Assembly (NCBI RefSeq): GCF_019884785.1
Contig: NZ_CP082326.1
Location: forward strand, 1,481,355-1,545,354
Source of the DNA: Crassaminicella profunda
Lineage (GTDB): Bacteria; Bacillota; Clostridia; Peptostreptococcales; Thermotaleaceae
Length of the DNA: 64,000 nucleotides
Direction of reading: 5' to 3'
Below are positions 18,160 through 26,608 of this stretch, in pieces (positions within the stretch are counted from its first letter, which is position 1; each line of letters begins with the position of its first letter). The notes beneath the pieces are model-generated. The model was given only the letters and a program-made list of their open reading frames with translations. It ran no database searches and was not told the DNA's origin. A program made the position numbers and the translations under genes.

Positions 18160-18288
18160 GTATAATTATTTACTTCAATTTAAGAAATAGGAATAACAAA
18201 CTAGAGAGCGAATTGACTGAATATTGGTAAAAAAGAATATATTTATCAATATTTTAAATATAAATAAGGACTTTTTCTAAAAGACAGT

Positions 18289-18302
18289 TGAACGATAGTT
18301 CA
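18289..18302. promoter_or_regulatory. Palindromic operator candidate upstream of the OPT gene
   Basis: TGAACGATAGTTCA is a perfect interrupted palindrome (GAAC-N4-GTTC) 60 bases before the transporter start. It fits the core of the Gram-positive LexA box but lacks the flanking C/G. Binding by the adjacent PucR-type regulator is an alternative. Confidence 0.35.
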
Positions 18303-18361
18303 CAAAGTAAAATAGTAATATTTTTTAGGAAAAGAGCCAAAATTAAAAGGAGGGAACAACA

Positions 18362-19951
18362 ATGGAAAAAATGAAAAAAGTAAGAGCACATCCTTCGCCA
18401 TTAGAACCTGGTACGCTGATTCTTATTATTATACTATCAGCTATGGGAGCTATTGTAGGTCTTGAATTAATTACAAGATTAGGTACAACACCTAATACAT
18501 CTATTATAGGTGCATTAGTAGCAATCGTATTAGCTCAAGTACCATTTGCATTTTTAAAAAAGTATAAAGATGTAAATCGACAAAATTTATTACAAACTGC
18601 TATTTCTGGCTCTACATTTTCAGCAGCTAATGGACTTATGTTACCTATTGGTGTAATATTCTTAATGGGTAGACCAGATTTAGTATGGCCAATGCTAACT
18701 GGTGCTGCTTTGGCTGTAATTACAGATGCAACGATTCTATATTTCTCATTTGATTCTCAAGCTTTTCCAGCTCAGGGGGCATGGCCTCCAGGGATTGCAA
18801 CAGCTGAAGCTATTAAGACTGCTGCAGAAAAAGGTAAGAGTGGGATTGTACTTGTATTAGGGATCATTGGGGGTGCAGTAGGTAAATACTTTGGTATTCC
18901 TATGGATATTTTAGGTGTTGCATTTATTGGTAATGCTTTTGCACTTACTGCATTTGGTATAGGCTTATTAACTAGAGGTTACTTTCCACAATTTACGGAT
19001 ATTGATTTAATGAAAGTATATTTACCACATGGTACGATGATAGGTGCTGGTTTAGTTGCACTCATTCAAATTATTAAGATTATAAAAAGTGAAAAAAATT
19101 CTGAAGATGAAAATAAATATAAAGTTACGAGAAGTGCAAAAGACCTTAAGAAAGGTTTAGGAAAGGGATACTTTGTATATATTGGTATAGCTTTATTATT
19201 AGCTGTTGTTACTGGACTCATGACTGAAATGTCATTTGGTATGCTTGTATTATGGGTAATTTTTGCTGCAACAGCGGCAATAGTATCTGAATTGATTGTT
19301 GGTATTGCTGCTATGTATTCAGGTTGGTTTCCTGCATTTGCTACAGCATTAATCTTCTTAGTATTGGGAATGCTTATTGGATTTCCACCAGTTGCGTTAG
19401 CATTATTAGTAGGTTTTACAGCTTCTACGGGTCCAGCATTTGCTGACATGGCTTATGATTTCAAAGCTGGTTGGGTTCTTAGAGGAGAAGGAAAAGATAT
19501 TGAATTTGAAAAAGAAGGTAGAAAGCAACAATATATAGCAGAAATTATTGCGTTTATGGTTGCCATTTTAATGGTTGGGTTTGTGCATCAATTCTACTTT
19601 GCTCAGGATTTAATTCCACCTGTAGATAGAGTTTATGTTGCAACTATTGAAGCTGGTACAAATCCAGAAGTAGCTAAATACTTATTATTATGGGCTATTC
19701 CTGGTGCGATTATTCAATTTGTTGGTGGACCATCAAAGCAGTTAGGGGTACTTTTTGCTACAGGTTTATTAATCAAATCACCAATCGCTGGAATTACTGT
19801 ACTCGTTGGTCTAGGAATCAGATATTTAGTTCTTAAGATTAAGGGGAAAGAAGCTGAAGGAATGTTATATATTGTAGGTGCTGGTTCTATTGCAGGTGCT
19901 GCATTATTTAGCTTCTTTAAATCAACTATAAGACTTGGAAAAATTAAATAA
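18362..19951 (+). CDS. OPT/YSL family oligopeptide transporter
   Basis: A 529-residue inner-membrane protein with roughly a dozen hydrophobic segments. Its opening HPSPLEPGTLILIIILSAMG and the segments FDSQAFPAQGAWPPGIATAE and VGGPSKQLGVLFATGLL match the OPT superfamily, proton-coupled importers of short peptides and related compounds. Length is slightly short of eukaryotic OPTs but usual for bacteria. It has its own ribosome site (AAGGAGGG) and terminator. It lies between the operon with DUF917/DUF1177 and a PucR regulator, and probably imports the substrate for that pathway. Confidence 0.88.
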   Translation: MEKMKKVRAHPSPLEPGTLILIIILSAMGAIVGLELITRLGTTPNTSIIGALVAIVLAQVPFAFLKKYKDVNRQNLLQTAISGSTFSAANGLMLPIGVIFLMGRPDLVWPMLTGAALAVITDATILYFSFDSQAFPAQGAWPPGIATAEAIKTAAEKGKSGIVLVLGIIGGAVGKYFGIPMDILGVAFIGNAFALTAFGIGLLTRGYFPQFTDIDLMKVYLPHGTMIGAGLVALIQIIKIIKSEKNSEDENKYKVTRSAKDLKKGLGKGYFVYIGIALLLAVVTGLMTEMSFGMLVLWVIFAATAAIVSELIVGIAAMYSGWFPAFATALIFLVLGMLIGFPPVALALLVGFTASTGPAFADMAYDFKAGWVLRGEGKDIEFEKEGRKQQYIAEIIAFMVAILMVGFVHQFYFAQDLIPPVDRVYVATIEAGTNPEVAKYLLLWAIPGAIIQFVGGPSKQLGVLFATGLLIKSPIAGITVLVGLGIRYLVLKIKGKEAEGMLYIVGAGSIAGAALFSFFKSTIRLGKIK

Positions 19952-19953
19952 TG

Positions 19954-19981
19954 AAAAAGCTAAGGGATTCCTTAGCTTTTT
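19954..19981 (+). terminator. Terminator of the OPT transporter gene
   Basis: A perfect 12 bp stem, AAAAAGCTAAGG / CCTTAGCTTTTT, with a four-base loop. Confidence 0.9.
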
Positions 19982-20057
19982 CAAATGATTATTAAAATTC
20001 TTACAATATTTTTAAAATATGTTATGATTAAAATAAAAATCATATGTGGTGATGTTT

Positions 20058-21641
20058 ATGAAGGTAAGAGAAATTTTAAACTTAAATAATAATCTAAAAG
20101 GTTTAAAAATTTTAGCAGGTGAAAAAGGTCTTGATAGAGAGATAAAAGATATTGAAATTTTAGAGATACCAGATGGTATATATTGGATAAATGAAGGCGA
20201 TTTAGCTATAACGACTGCATATTTTTTATATAAAGAAGGTAGTGGCTTGATTTCTTGGATTGAATTGTTAAATGAAAAAGGTGCTGCAGGACTAGGAATA
20301 AAAACAGATAGATTTTTAAAAAAGATCCCTGTAGAAACTATAAAAAAAGCAAATGAATTGAACTTTCCATTGATTGAGATACCTATACATGTAGGTTATA
20401 GTGATATGACATGGCCTATAATTAGTAAGATCTTAGGAGAAAAGGATTATATAAACTTTAGACTTGAAAAATACAATGAGGAATTACTTAATTTAAGCTT
20501 AAAGAACTATAGTACAAGAGATGTGTTTCGTATAATAAAAAAATATATGAAAAATTCATTTGTAGCATTTTCTTTTTATAACAATAAAATAAAATGTATA
20601 ACAAAAAATGAAAAAAAATTTCCCATAGACAATATTATTTCTATTATAAATGAAAATCATGAGATGATAGATACTTCTACAGATTTTTTTTGTATAAATA
20701 GAGATAATAAAAAAATATGGATTAATGCTTTGAGGGTGGAAGGTGAAATAATAGGATATTTTTCAATTATTTCTTATGACGATAGTTATATAAAGCTTGA
20801 TTTAAAGATAGCTAAATTGTCATGCTCTTATTTAATAGTGAGTATGTTATTAGAAAAATCTTATGACTATTCGAGGTATAATTCTAAAGAAGATTTTTTA
20901 AAATCGGTTATATATAAAAAAATTACTAATAAGATAAAATTAAAAAGGGATGCTGCCTATTATAACATTACATTTGATTTAAGAAGAATTATATGGATTA
21001 TGGAAATAAATTCAAAAGAAGAGCTTCAGAATGATTTACATAAAATTTATGAAATAATAAATAACAAGGTGAAATATAATAAGATACATATAATTTTTGA
21101 AAATAATAAAATTATTTGTATTAGTAGTGAAAAAGAAAATATATATCGTAAAACTTGGTTTGAGCATTTACTAAAAGAATTTGAATATAAATTTCCCAAA
21201 TATAGCTTTAAAATAGGTGTGAGTAAAATCTTTGATAGTTTAGATAAATTATCCATTGCTTATGATGAAGCAAGATTTTGTCTTGAAAATGGCTTGAAAT
21301 TAGAAATGGGAAATATTCAATTATTTGATGATTTAATTGTATATTATGTTTTAAACGAAATAGCTAGGCATCCACAATTAATTAGATTATACGAGGATAC
21401 TATAAAAAAATTAAAGGATCATGATATAAACTATGGGACAGAGCTTGTAAAAACTATCAGTAGCTATATAGAAAACAATAATAATGTACTTAAAACTGCT
21501 GAAGATTTATACATACATAGAAATACATTATATAAAAGGATTAGAAAGATAGAAAGTATTATCGATTTAAATATAAAAAGTTCAGATAAAAATTTGATTA
21601 TGAGTTTAGGTTTGAAACTTCATAAATTATATAGTAGATAA
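20058..21641 (+). CDS. PucR family transcriptional regulator
   Basis: A 527-residue regulator. Residues 1-125 are the PucR N-terminal sensor (MKVREILNLNNNLKGLKILAG, EGDLAITTAYFL, FPLIEIPIHVGYSDMTWPII). The C-terminal 60 residues are the helix-turn-helix of this family (VLKTAEDLYIHRNTLYKRIRKI). PucR-type proteins control uptake and breakdown of purines and other nitrogen compounds in response to the substrate. Placed beside the OPT transporter and peptidase, it most likely regulates this cluster. Start ATG 20058 follows GGTGAT; GTG 20046 is in frame but sits before that site. Confidence 0.87.
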   Translation: MKVREILNLNNNLKGLKILAGEKGLDREIKDIEILEIPDGIYWINEGDLAITTAYFLYKEGSGLISWIELLNEKGAAGLGIKTDRFLKKIPVETIKKANELNFPLIEIPIHVGYSDMTWPIISKILGEKDYINFRLEKYNEELLNLSLKNYSTRDVFRIIKKYMKNSFVAFSFYNNKIKCITKNEKKFPIDNIISIINENHEMIDTSTDFFCINRDNKKIWINALRVEGEIIGYFSIISYDDSYIKLDLKIAKLSCSYLIVSMLLEKSYDYSRYNSKEDFLKSVIYKKITNKIKLKRDAAYYNITFDLRRIIWIMEINSKEELQNDLHKIYEIINNKVKYNKIHIIFENNKIICISSEKENIYRKTWFEHLLKEFEYKFPKYSFKIGVSKIFDSLDKLSIAYDEARFCLENGLKLEMGNIQLFDDLIVYYVLNEIARHPQLIRLYEDTIKKLKDHDINYGTELVKTISSYIENNNNVLKTAEDLYIHRNTLYKRIRKIESIIDLNIKSSDKNLIMSLGLKLHKLYSR

Positions 21642-21663
21642 GGGGCTAATTGGAGGGAATATG

Positions 21664-22776
21664 ATGGTAAATAAAGAAAGAATAGTTCATAAGTTTATTG
21701 AATATGTACAGAGAGACAGTGAAACAGGAAATGAAGGTAAGTTTTCTGGATTTTTAGTTAAAGAAATGAAATCTATTGGAATGAAGGTTTGGACTGACAG
21801 TGCAGGTGAAATAGTTGGTTCAAATGGAAATAATGTATATGGTTATTTAGAAGGTAATTTAGATATTGAGCCAATCTTATTTAGTAGTCATATGGATACT
21901 GTAAAGCCAGGTGTGGGGATAAAGCCTATTATAAAAGATAGTGTAATATACAGCAGTGAAAATACAATACTAGGAAGTGATGATAAATCCGGAGTAAATG
22001 CTATATTAGAAGCTATCAGAATGATTAAAGAAAATAACTTATCTCATGGGCCCATTGAGGTAGTATTCACTATTTGTGAAGAAGGTGGTTTAAGAGGCTC
22101 TAAGAATCTTGAATATAATAAAATAAAATCTAAAAAGGCTTTTGTTTTTGATAGCAGTGGTGAAGTAGGAAAAATAATTGTACAAGCACCAGCTCAAGAT
22201 AAAATAAATGTGAAAGTAATAGGTAAACCATCTCATGCAGGTGTAGCTCCAGAGGAAGGTATTAGTGCTATTCAAGTTGCTTCTGAAGCAATCACAAATA
22301 TGAAACTTCTCAGAATAGACGAAGAAACAACAGCAAATGTTGGTGTTTTTAATGGAGGAAAAGTCACTAATATTATTTGTCCAGAGGTAGAAATTGTGGC
22401 AGAGACAAGGAGTTTGAATAATGAAAAGCTAAGGGTCCAATCAGAGCATATGATAGAGTGCTTTAAAAAGGCATCAGAAAAATATGGAGCTAAATTAGAG
22501 TGTGAAGTAACTAATATGTATAAAGCATTTAAAATAGAAAAAGATGATAACCTTGTAAAAACTGTAGAAAATGTTTGTAACAAGCTTGGTATAAAATCAA
22601 ATGCAACTTCTACAGGAGGTGGGAGTGATGCAAATATTTATAATTATAATGGAATAAAGGCAATAAATTTAGGTACAGGTATGTCGAAAGCACACACATT
22701 AGAAGAACATATAACTATACAGAGTTTAATTGATATTACCAATGTTGCATTAGGGCTCATGTTAAGAGAACAATAA
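21664..22776 (+). CDS. M20 family metallopeptidase (PepT-like)
   Basis: A 370-residue M20/M25/M40 peptidase. Zinc-site motifs are visible: LFSSHMDTVKPG (H and D), GSDDKSGVNA (bridging Asp), TICEEGGLRGS (Glu pair), FDSSGEVG, and the late histidine in GTGMSKAHTLEEH. The lid domain contains PSHAGVAPEEGISAI. These enzymes hydrolyse short peptides or acylated amino acids in the cytoplasm. It is 22 bases downstream of the PucR gene and likely co-transcribed, completing an import-and-hydrolyse pathway with the OPT transporter. ATG 21664 is chosen because GGAGGG is too close to ATG 21661. Confidence 0.9.
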   Translation: MVNKERIVHKFIEYVQRDSETGNEGKFSGFLVKEMKSIGMKVWTDSAGEIVGSNGNNVYGYLEGNLDIEPILFSSHMDTVKPGVGIKPIIKDSVIYSSENTILGSDDKSGVNAILEAIRMIKENNLSHGPIEVVFTICEEGGLRGSKNLEYNKIKSKKAFVFDSSGEVGKIIVQAPAQDKINVKVIGKPSHAGVAPEEGISAIQVASEAITNMKLLRIDEETTANVGVFNGGKVTNIICPEVEIVAETRSLNNEKLRVQSEHMIECFKKASEKYGAKLECEVTNMYKAFKIEKDDNLVKTVENVCNKLGIKSNATSTGGGSDANIYNYNGIKAINLGTGMSKAHTLEEHITIQSLIDITNVALGLMLREQ

Positions 22777-22790
22777 TTTAAAAATATAAT
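22762..22790 (+). promoter_or_regulatory. Promoter for a candidate ncRNA
   Basis: TTAAGA (22762-22767) and TATAAT (22785-22790) with a 17-base spacer. It overlaps the last codons of the peptidase gene, and no start codon with a ribosome site follows before the terminator. Confidence 0.6.
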
Positions 22791-22797
22791 CAGGAAG

Positions 22798-23060
22798 ATT
22801 GAGACAATAAGAAGACTTTCATGTGTAAGTGAGTGTGAACAAATCTGTGGTGCGCATAAAGGCAGGTGTTATGGAGTACACCTATCAAGTGTAATCATCC
22901 ATTTGACCTGTTACACTTCAAGATTTTTTAGATTGTTTTATTGAATTTATGTAATCAAATGGATGGGAGTTTGGTGGAGGAACTATTACAGAAAAGGAAT
23001 GACACTTAGCAAAAGGATTTTTCTAGTAGGTAGAGCAGTGTAAGCTCTACCTATTTTTAG
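22798..23060 (+). ncRNA. Structured noncoding RNA candidate with pseudoknot
   Basis: A promoter precedes and a strong terminator (stem 23027-23036 / 23044-23053, then TTTTT) ends a non-coding stretch of about 260 bases. Within it are an AGGTGT/ACACCT hairpin (22864-22883) and an 8 bp stem, 22887-22894 / 22911-22918. The loop of that stem (22896-22906, CATCCATTTGA) is perfectly complementary over 11 bases to 22955-22965, forming a pseudoknot. A closing TAAGTG/CACTTA pair brackets the whole. Size and form recall clostridial RNAs such as raiA, but the family is not established by reading alone. Confidence 0.6.
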
Positions 23061-23121
23061 TTTTGAAAAGATAATATAACCTAAAATCATTAAAATCAAG
23101 TAAATGATTTTTTATCTATAA

Positions 23122-23289
23122 AAGGAACTATTAATTCATTTAGATGTAAATAATGTAAATGAAATTGAATGGTCTATGGGAGTATCAATTTTATGGAACT
23201 ATATTGAACTATTTGGAAATGATCGCATTTTAAAACTTGTATGCGTTGACCAATCTCCATCTCAATATGTTGGTTCGAATTGGAAGTGA
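23122..23289 (+). pseudogene. Alpha/beta hydrolase remnant
   Basis: An open stretch without a start codon. It encodes NNVNEIEWSMGVSILWNYIE followed by LVCVDQSPSQYVGSNW. This matches the nucleophile-elbow region of alpha/beta hydrolases (usual GWSMG), but the first elbow glycine is glutamate and both the N-terminal and most of the C-terminal parts are missing. It is a decayed fragment about 55 codons long. Confidence 0.65.
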
Positions 23290-23421
23290 GGGTAAATGGG
23301 TTGTTATGATGTGGAAGCTTTTGTAAGACTATGCAGTGATCTGAAGTATGTTCAGTGGTAATAGTTATAATACATGTACTAATGAAAGAAATGTCCTCAT
23401 ATATTTTATTGAGGTGATTGA

Positions 23422-23559
23422 ATGGATAAAAAAGAGATTTCTGGAATTGTTATAGATGGTATAGAAAAATATTTTGAAATAGTAGATGATAGAGAAGTAA
23501 AAGCCGAAGAAGAGAAAAAGAAAGCTGCAGCAGATCAATCCTGCCTTATCACTTTCTAA
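23422..23559 (+). CDS. Small hypothetical protein (45 aa)
   Basis: ATG 23422 follows GAGGTGAT and opens 45 codons. The product is acidic with a lysine/glutamate/alanine-rich helix (REVKAEEEKKKAAADQSC). No family recognised. Coding status rests on the ribosome site and composition. Confidence 0.4.
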   Translation: MDKKEISGIVIDGIEKYFEIVDDREVKAEEEKKKAAADQSCLITF

Positions 23560-23686
23560 AAACACCTTCAACAATCTCTAAAATATTTTGTTCTGATAAA
23601 CTATATGTTATATCATAGTGCATGTGATTACCTGGCGATTTTTTTGTAATACTCATCTCGATTTTAACATATATTGTAAAAATATT

Positions 23687-23738
23687 CAAACGCGTGTTCG
23701 ATAAAAATGTTTACATCGAACGATTGTTCGAATATAAT
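23687..23738 (+). promoter_or_regulatory. LexA-controlled promoter of the Y-family polymerase operon
   Basis: TTTACA (23710-23715) and TATAAT (23733-23738) are spaced by 17 bases. The consensus SOS box CGAACGATTGTTCG (23717-23730) fills the spacer. A second, one-mismatch box CAAACGCGTGTTCG lies at 23687-23700. This is classical LexA repression. Confidence 0.88.
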
Positions 23739-23774
23739 TATGGTAGATAATACAAAATTGTGAAGGTGATGATA

Positions 23775-25031
23775 ATGAAAAAGGTAAGAACGATTTTTCA
23801 TATAGATGTAAATTCTGCATACCTTTCATGGGAAGCGGTATATAGGTTACAACATGGGGAATCAATTGACCTACGAGAGATTCCATCTATTGTAGGAGGA
23901 GATCCAAAGACTAGGCATGGTATTGTATTGACTAAATCTATACCAGCAAAAAAATATAAGATTCAAACAGGAGAGACAATATACTCTGCATTGCAGAAAT
24001 GTCCTAATCTTACTATAGTACCACCGACCTATGGATTATATATTAAATGCAGTAATGCAATGGTAGAAATGCTTAAAGAATATTCACCAACAATTCAAAG
24101 ATATTCTGTGGACGAATGTTTCTTAGATTATACCAATATGGAAAAACATTTCGGTGATCCTATCACTGCAGCACATACAATTAAAGATAGAATACATAAA
24201 GAACTTGGGTTTACTGTGAATATTGGTGTATCAGTAAATAAGTTTTTAGCAAAAATGGCCTCAGATTTCACAAAACCTAATAGAGTACACACTTTATATC
24301 CTAAAGAGGTACCTGAGAAGATGTGGCCACTGCCGATAGAGGATTTATTTATGGTAGGTAGGGCGACAGCACCTAAACTTCATAAAATAGGAATTTGCAC
24401 TATTGGGGATTTAGCAAAGTGTAACCTTGAACATATAAGATATATGCTTAAAAGCCATGGAAAAATGATCTGGAAATATGCCAACGGTATTGAAGATTCA
24501 AAAGTAAGATTAAGTAATTATGAAAATATGAAAGGGATAGGGAACTCAACAACAATAGCATTTGATGTAGATGATAAAAGAACAGCACATATGATTCTTC
24601 TAGGATTAACGGAGACCGTGTCTCTGCGGTTAAGAGATGCAAAATATTGCTGTAAGGTAATAACTGTAGAAATTAAGAATAAAGACTTCATGAGATACAC
24701 ACATCAAAGAAAGTTATTTGCGCCTACAGATACAACCAATCAAATTTATAAAGTTGTAAAGGAATTATTTAATGAATCATGGAAAGGCGAATCTATAAGA
24801 CATTTAGGAGTTCGAGTATCTGATTTTTGTACAAATCAATTCCAGCAAAGATCATTTTTTGACGAAGTGAATCTGGAGAAAACTAAAGCATTGGACGCTA
24901 CTATAGATAAAATACGATCAAACTTTGGTAGCAATTCAATTGTACGAGCAAGCTTTTTGCATTCTAGAATAAAGCCACTAATTGGTGGAGTAGGTACGCA
25001 AGATTATCTAATGATGTCAAGTTTATTATAA
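23775..25031 (+). CDS. Y-family DNA polymerase (UvrX/YqjW/DinB type)
   Basis: A 418-residue translesion polymerase. Catalytic acidic residues are visible in FHIDVNSAYLSWEAV (first Asp) and RYSVDECFLDYT (Asp-Glu pair). NIGVSVNKFLAKMASDFTKP is the palm motif of the family, and MWPLPIEDLFMVGRATAPKL starts the thumb. The C-terminal little-finger domain ends at about residue 400. It copies damaged DNA with low fidelity during the SOS response. Start ATG 23775 follows AAGGTGAT. The double LexA box upstream makes SOS control almost certain. Two small genes follow in the same orientation. Confidence 0.92.
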   Translation: MKKVRTIFHIDVNSAYLSWEAVYRLQHGESIDLREIPSIVGGDPKTRHGIVLTKSIPAKKYKIQTGETIYSALQKCPNLTIVPPTYGLYIKCSNAMVEMLKEYSPTIQRYSVDECFLDYTNMEKHFGDPITAAHTIKDRIHKELGFTVNIGVSVNKFLAKMASDFTKPNRVHTLYPKEVPEKMWPLPIEDLFMVGRATAPKLHKIGICTIGDLAKCNLEHIRYMLKSHGKMIWKYANGIEDSKVRLSNYENMKGIGNSTTIAFDVDDKRTAHMILLGLTETVSLRLRDAKYCCKVITVEIKNKDFMRYTHQRKLFAPTDTTNQIYKVVKELFNESWKGESIRHLGVRVSDFCTNQFQQRSFFDEVNLEKTKALDATIDKIRSNFGSNSIVRASFLHSRIKPLIGGVGTQDYLMMSSLL

Positions 25032-25043
25032 GGATGATGGTAT

Positions 25044-25307
25044 ATGAAAGTAGTAGCAAAACCTATTGAAATGATAGCTTGGTTTGAACAGAATGGAGCT
25101 CCGCATCCAATTAGATTTAGATTGAAAAATAATGATGAATCTTGGAACCTTATTAAGGTTGGAAGAGTCATAACAGTAGAGAAAGAAAAATTGGCTGGCA
25201 ATTATATGTATGTTTTTACGTGTCAGAGTGTCATAAATGATGTAACAAAAGTATATGTATTAAAGTATGAGTTGTCTAGCTGTAAATGGGTACTATTTAA
25301 AATATAG
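25044..25307 (+). CDS. Conserved small protein of the UvrX operon (YolD-like position)
   Basis: An 87-residue protein (MKVVAKPIEMIAWFEQNGAP, WNLIKVGRVITVEKEKLAGN, YMYVFTCQSVIND). It begins 12 bases after the polymerase stop codon, so it is translated from the SOS-induced message. Proteins of this type accompany UvrX/YqjW polymerases in clostridia, analogous in position to YolD in Bacillus. A beta-rich fold is suggested. The function is unknown; an accessory role for the polymerase is inference. Confidence 0.75.
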   Translation: MKVVAKPIEMIAWFEQNGAPHPIRFRLKNNDESWNLIKVGRVITVEKEKLAGNYMYVFTCQSVINDVTKVYVLKYELSSCKWVLFKI

Positions 25308-25336
25308 AAGTTATTATACATGGGGGATGATATAAA

Positions 25337-25663
25337 ATGAATGGTTGTAGTAGTAATGAATACTATCAAACTGTTGTAGAAATGGTGAACATGATGGGAA
25401 TAGAGGGAACTGATAATTATTTAAAACAAGAGCTTATCGATATATCAAAGAATGTAACTTACATAAGAGAAAAATTGCCTACAATTCAATCTACTTATGA
25501 AAAAGAAACAAGTAGCAATGCTTCAATGCATTTAAGATATAAAATTGAGAATATGATAGCCCTTTTAAATAATTTACTTAAGAAATTAGAAATAGTTGAT
25601 AAAAGATATATATGTCTACAGAAATATGTAAGGAGAAATAAAAGAGAAGAAAAATATATATAG
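25337..25663 (+). CDS. Hypothetical helical protein, third gene of the SOS operon
   Basis: A 108-residue predominantly helical protein (EYYQTVVEMVNMMGIEGTDN, KIENMIALLNNLLKKLEIVD). No family recognised. It follows the previous gene by 29 bases with its own ribosome site (GGGGGATGAT) and is presumably LexA-regulated with it. Its 3' end overlaps a segment duplicated from the 13.17 kb spore-peptide locus. Confidence 0.65.
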   Translation: MNGCSSNEYYQTVVEMVNMMGIEGTDNYLKQELIDISKNVTYIREKLPTIQSTYEKETSSNASMHLRYKIENMIALLNNLLKKLEIVDKRYICLQKYVRRNKREEKYI

Positions 25664-25738
25664 AACAGGATTGCTCCTGGTCATCAAAGAAGGTATTGCA
25701 ATACATTGCTGATTTATGAAGTGAGAGGTATGTATTAA

Positions 25739-25768
25739 GAATTGGGAATAAATTCCCAATTCTTTTTT
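25739..25768 (+). terminator. Terminator of the Y-polymerase operon
   Basis: Stem GAATTGGGAA / TTCCCAATTC with a TAAA loop and six T. It is the counterpart of the hairpin at 13262-13286. Confidence 0.85.
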
Positions 25769-25773
25769 ATTTA

Positions 25774-25902
25774 TTAGCAGCCGTAACCACCGTATCCACC
25801 ACAATTACAGAATAGCAATACTAACAACAAGAAGAATAATAATAATTCGGTGCTACAACCACCACAACCATCATAATTTCCACCACATAGAGCGTTAGCC
25901 AT
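25774..25902 (-). CDS. YjcZ-type small hydrophobic spore peptide (42 aa)
   Basis: A 42-residue peptide, MANALCGGNYDGCGGCS, then a leucine-rich span (residues 20-31) and a CNCGGYGGYGC tail. It is a paralogue of the 34-residue peptide at 13294-13398, with the same MAN start, Cys/Gly-rich head, hydrophobic core and Tyr/Gly/Cys tail. AGGAGG precedes the start codon, and a SigK-like promoter lies upstream. The family comprises sporulation-specific membrane peptides of unknown role. Confidence 0.82.
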   Translation of the reverse strand: MANALCGGNYDGCGGCSTELLLFFLLLVLLFCNCGGYGGYGC

Positions 25903-25958
25903 AAGGAAAAACCTCCTTTTATATTTATGATTTTTGATTATTTTCTTTTGACTTAATA

Positions 25959-25987
25959 TAATGTATGCAGGTTATAGGACATGTGTT
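25959..25987 (-). promoter_or_regulatory. SigK-like promoter of the 42-aa YjcZ-type gene
   Basis: On the minus strand, AACAC precedes CATACATTA by about 17 bases, matching SigK -35 AC and -10 CATAnnnTA. It closely resembles the promoter at 13452-13480. Confidence 0.6.
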
Positions 25988-26032
25988 ACATAGTATTAAT
26001 AATAAAATTTGCACAGACTATCGTATAAATTT

Positions 26033-26243
26033 AATGGAGATAGATTCTAAGTTATTGCTTCATTATTTCATATCTGATGTAGAGTATGGAGGAATTGATA
26101 AATCAAGTATAAAAGAATATTATTATGAGACTAGAATAAATGAGAATAATGAAATTATAAAAGAAACTAGTTATATATACATAGAAGAGACGAAAGATGA
26201 TACTATATATAATGAAAAAGTCTTGTTCAGAAATATTTTATAA
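26033..26243 (+). CDS. Doubtful hypothetical protein
   Basis: A coherent acidic frame (MEIDSKLLLHYFISDVEYGG, EYYYETRINENNEIIKETSY). An upstream in-frame ATG at 25965 lies inside the promoter of the spore peptide. Neither start has a good ribosome site. It may be a remnant. No family recognised. Confidence 0.3.
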
Positions 26244-26335
26244 TAGAAAAAAATAGAAATTACTATTCCAGAAGATTATATTTCATTAAATTCAGAGATA
26301 GCAAAAAAATAAACTTATTAGGGAAATAGATAAAA

Positions 26336-26510
26336 TCAAGAGAAGGAATATTTTTGAATCAGTGCTTCTAAGCTTTTATCAAAAGGATATAAAAAATACA
26401 ATGATTCTTGAACTAAAGATTCCACACTAGGATTTTTCATAATATAGTTAGCTTGTTTTGAAGCTTTGGTGGTATCTAACACAAAATTTACGATAAAAAT
26501 TGGTTGAAAT
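26336..26510 (-). pseudogene. Possible gene remnant
   Basis: On the minus strand about 55 codons are open (FIVNFVLDTTKASKQANYIM, then SLVQESLYFLYPFDKSLEALI) with protein-like composition but no start codon or ribosome site. Family unknown. The rest of 26244-26728 holds only the promoter-like repeat described separately. Confidence 0.3.
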
Positions 26511-26608
26511 GAACATAGATATTAGAGCAATTATTATGCTTATTTTATGATATTATAAAAGTAAATGCTAAATATTAGAATGGAAGGAGAGCAGGTTTTG
26601 TATACATA

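Noticed and set aside
22798-23060. The structured RNA as a cobalamin, SAM or c-di-GMP riboswitch
   Set aside because: No conserved riboswitch core was recognised, and no gene follows within the expected distance.
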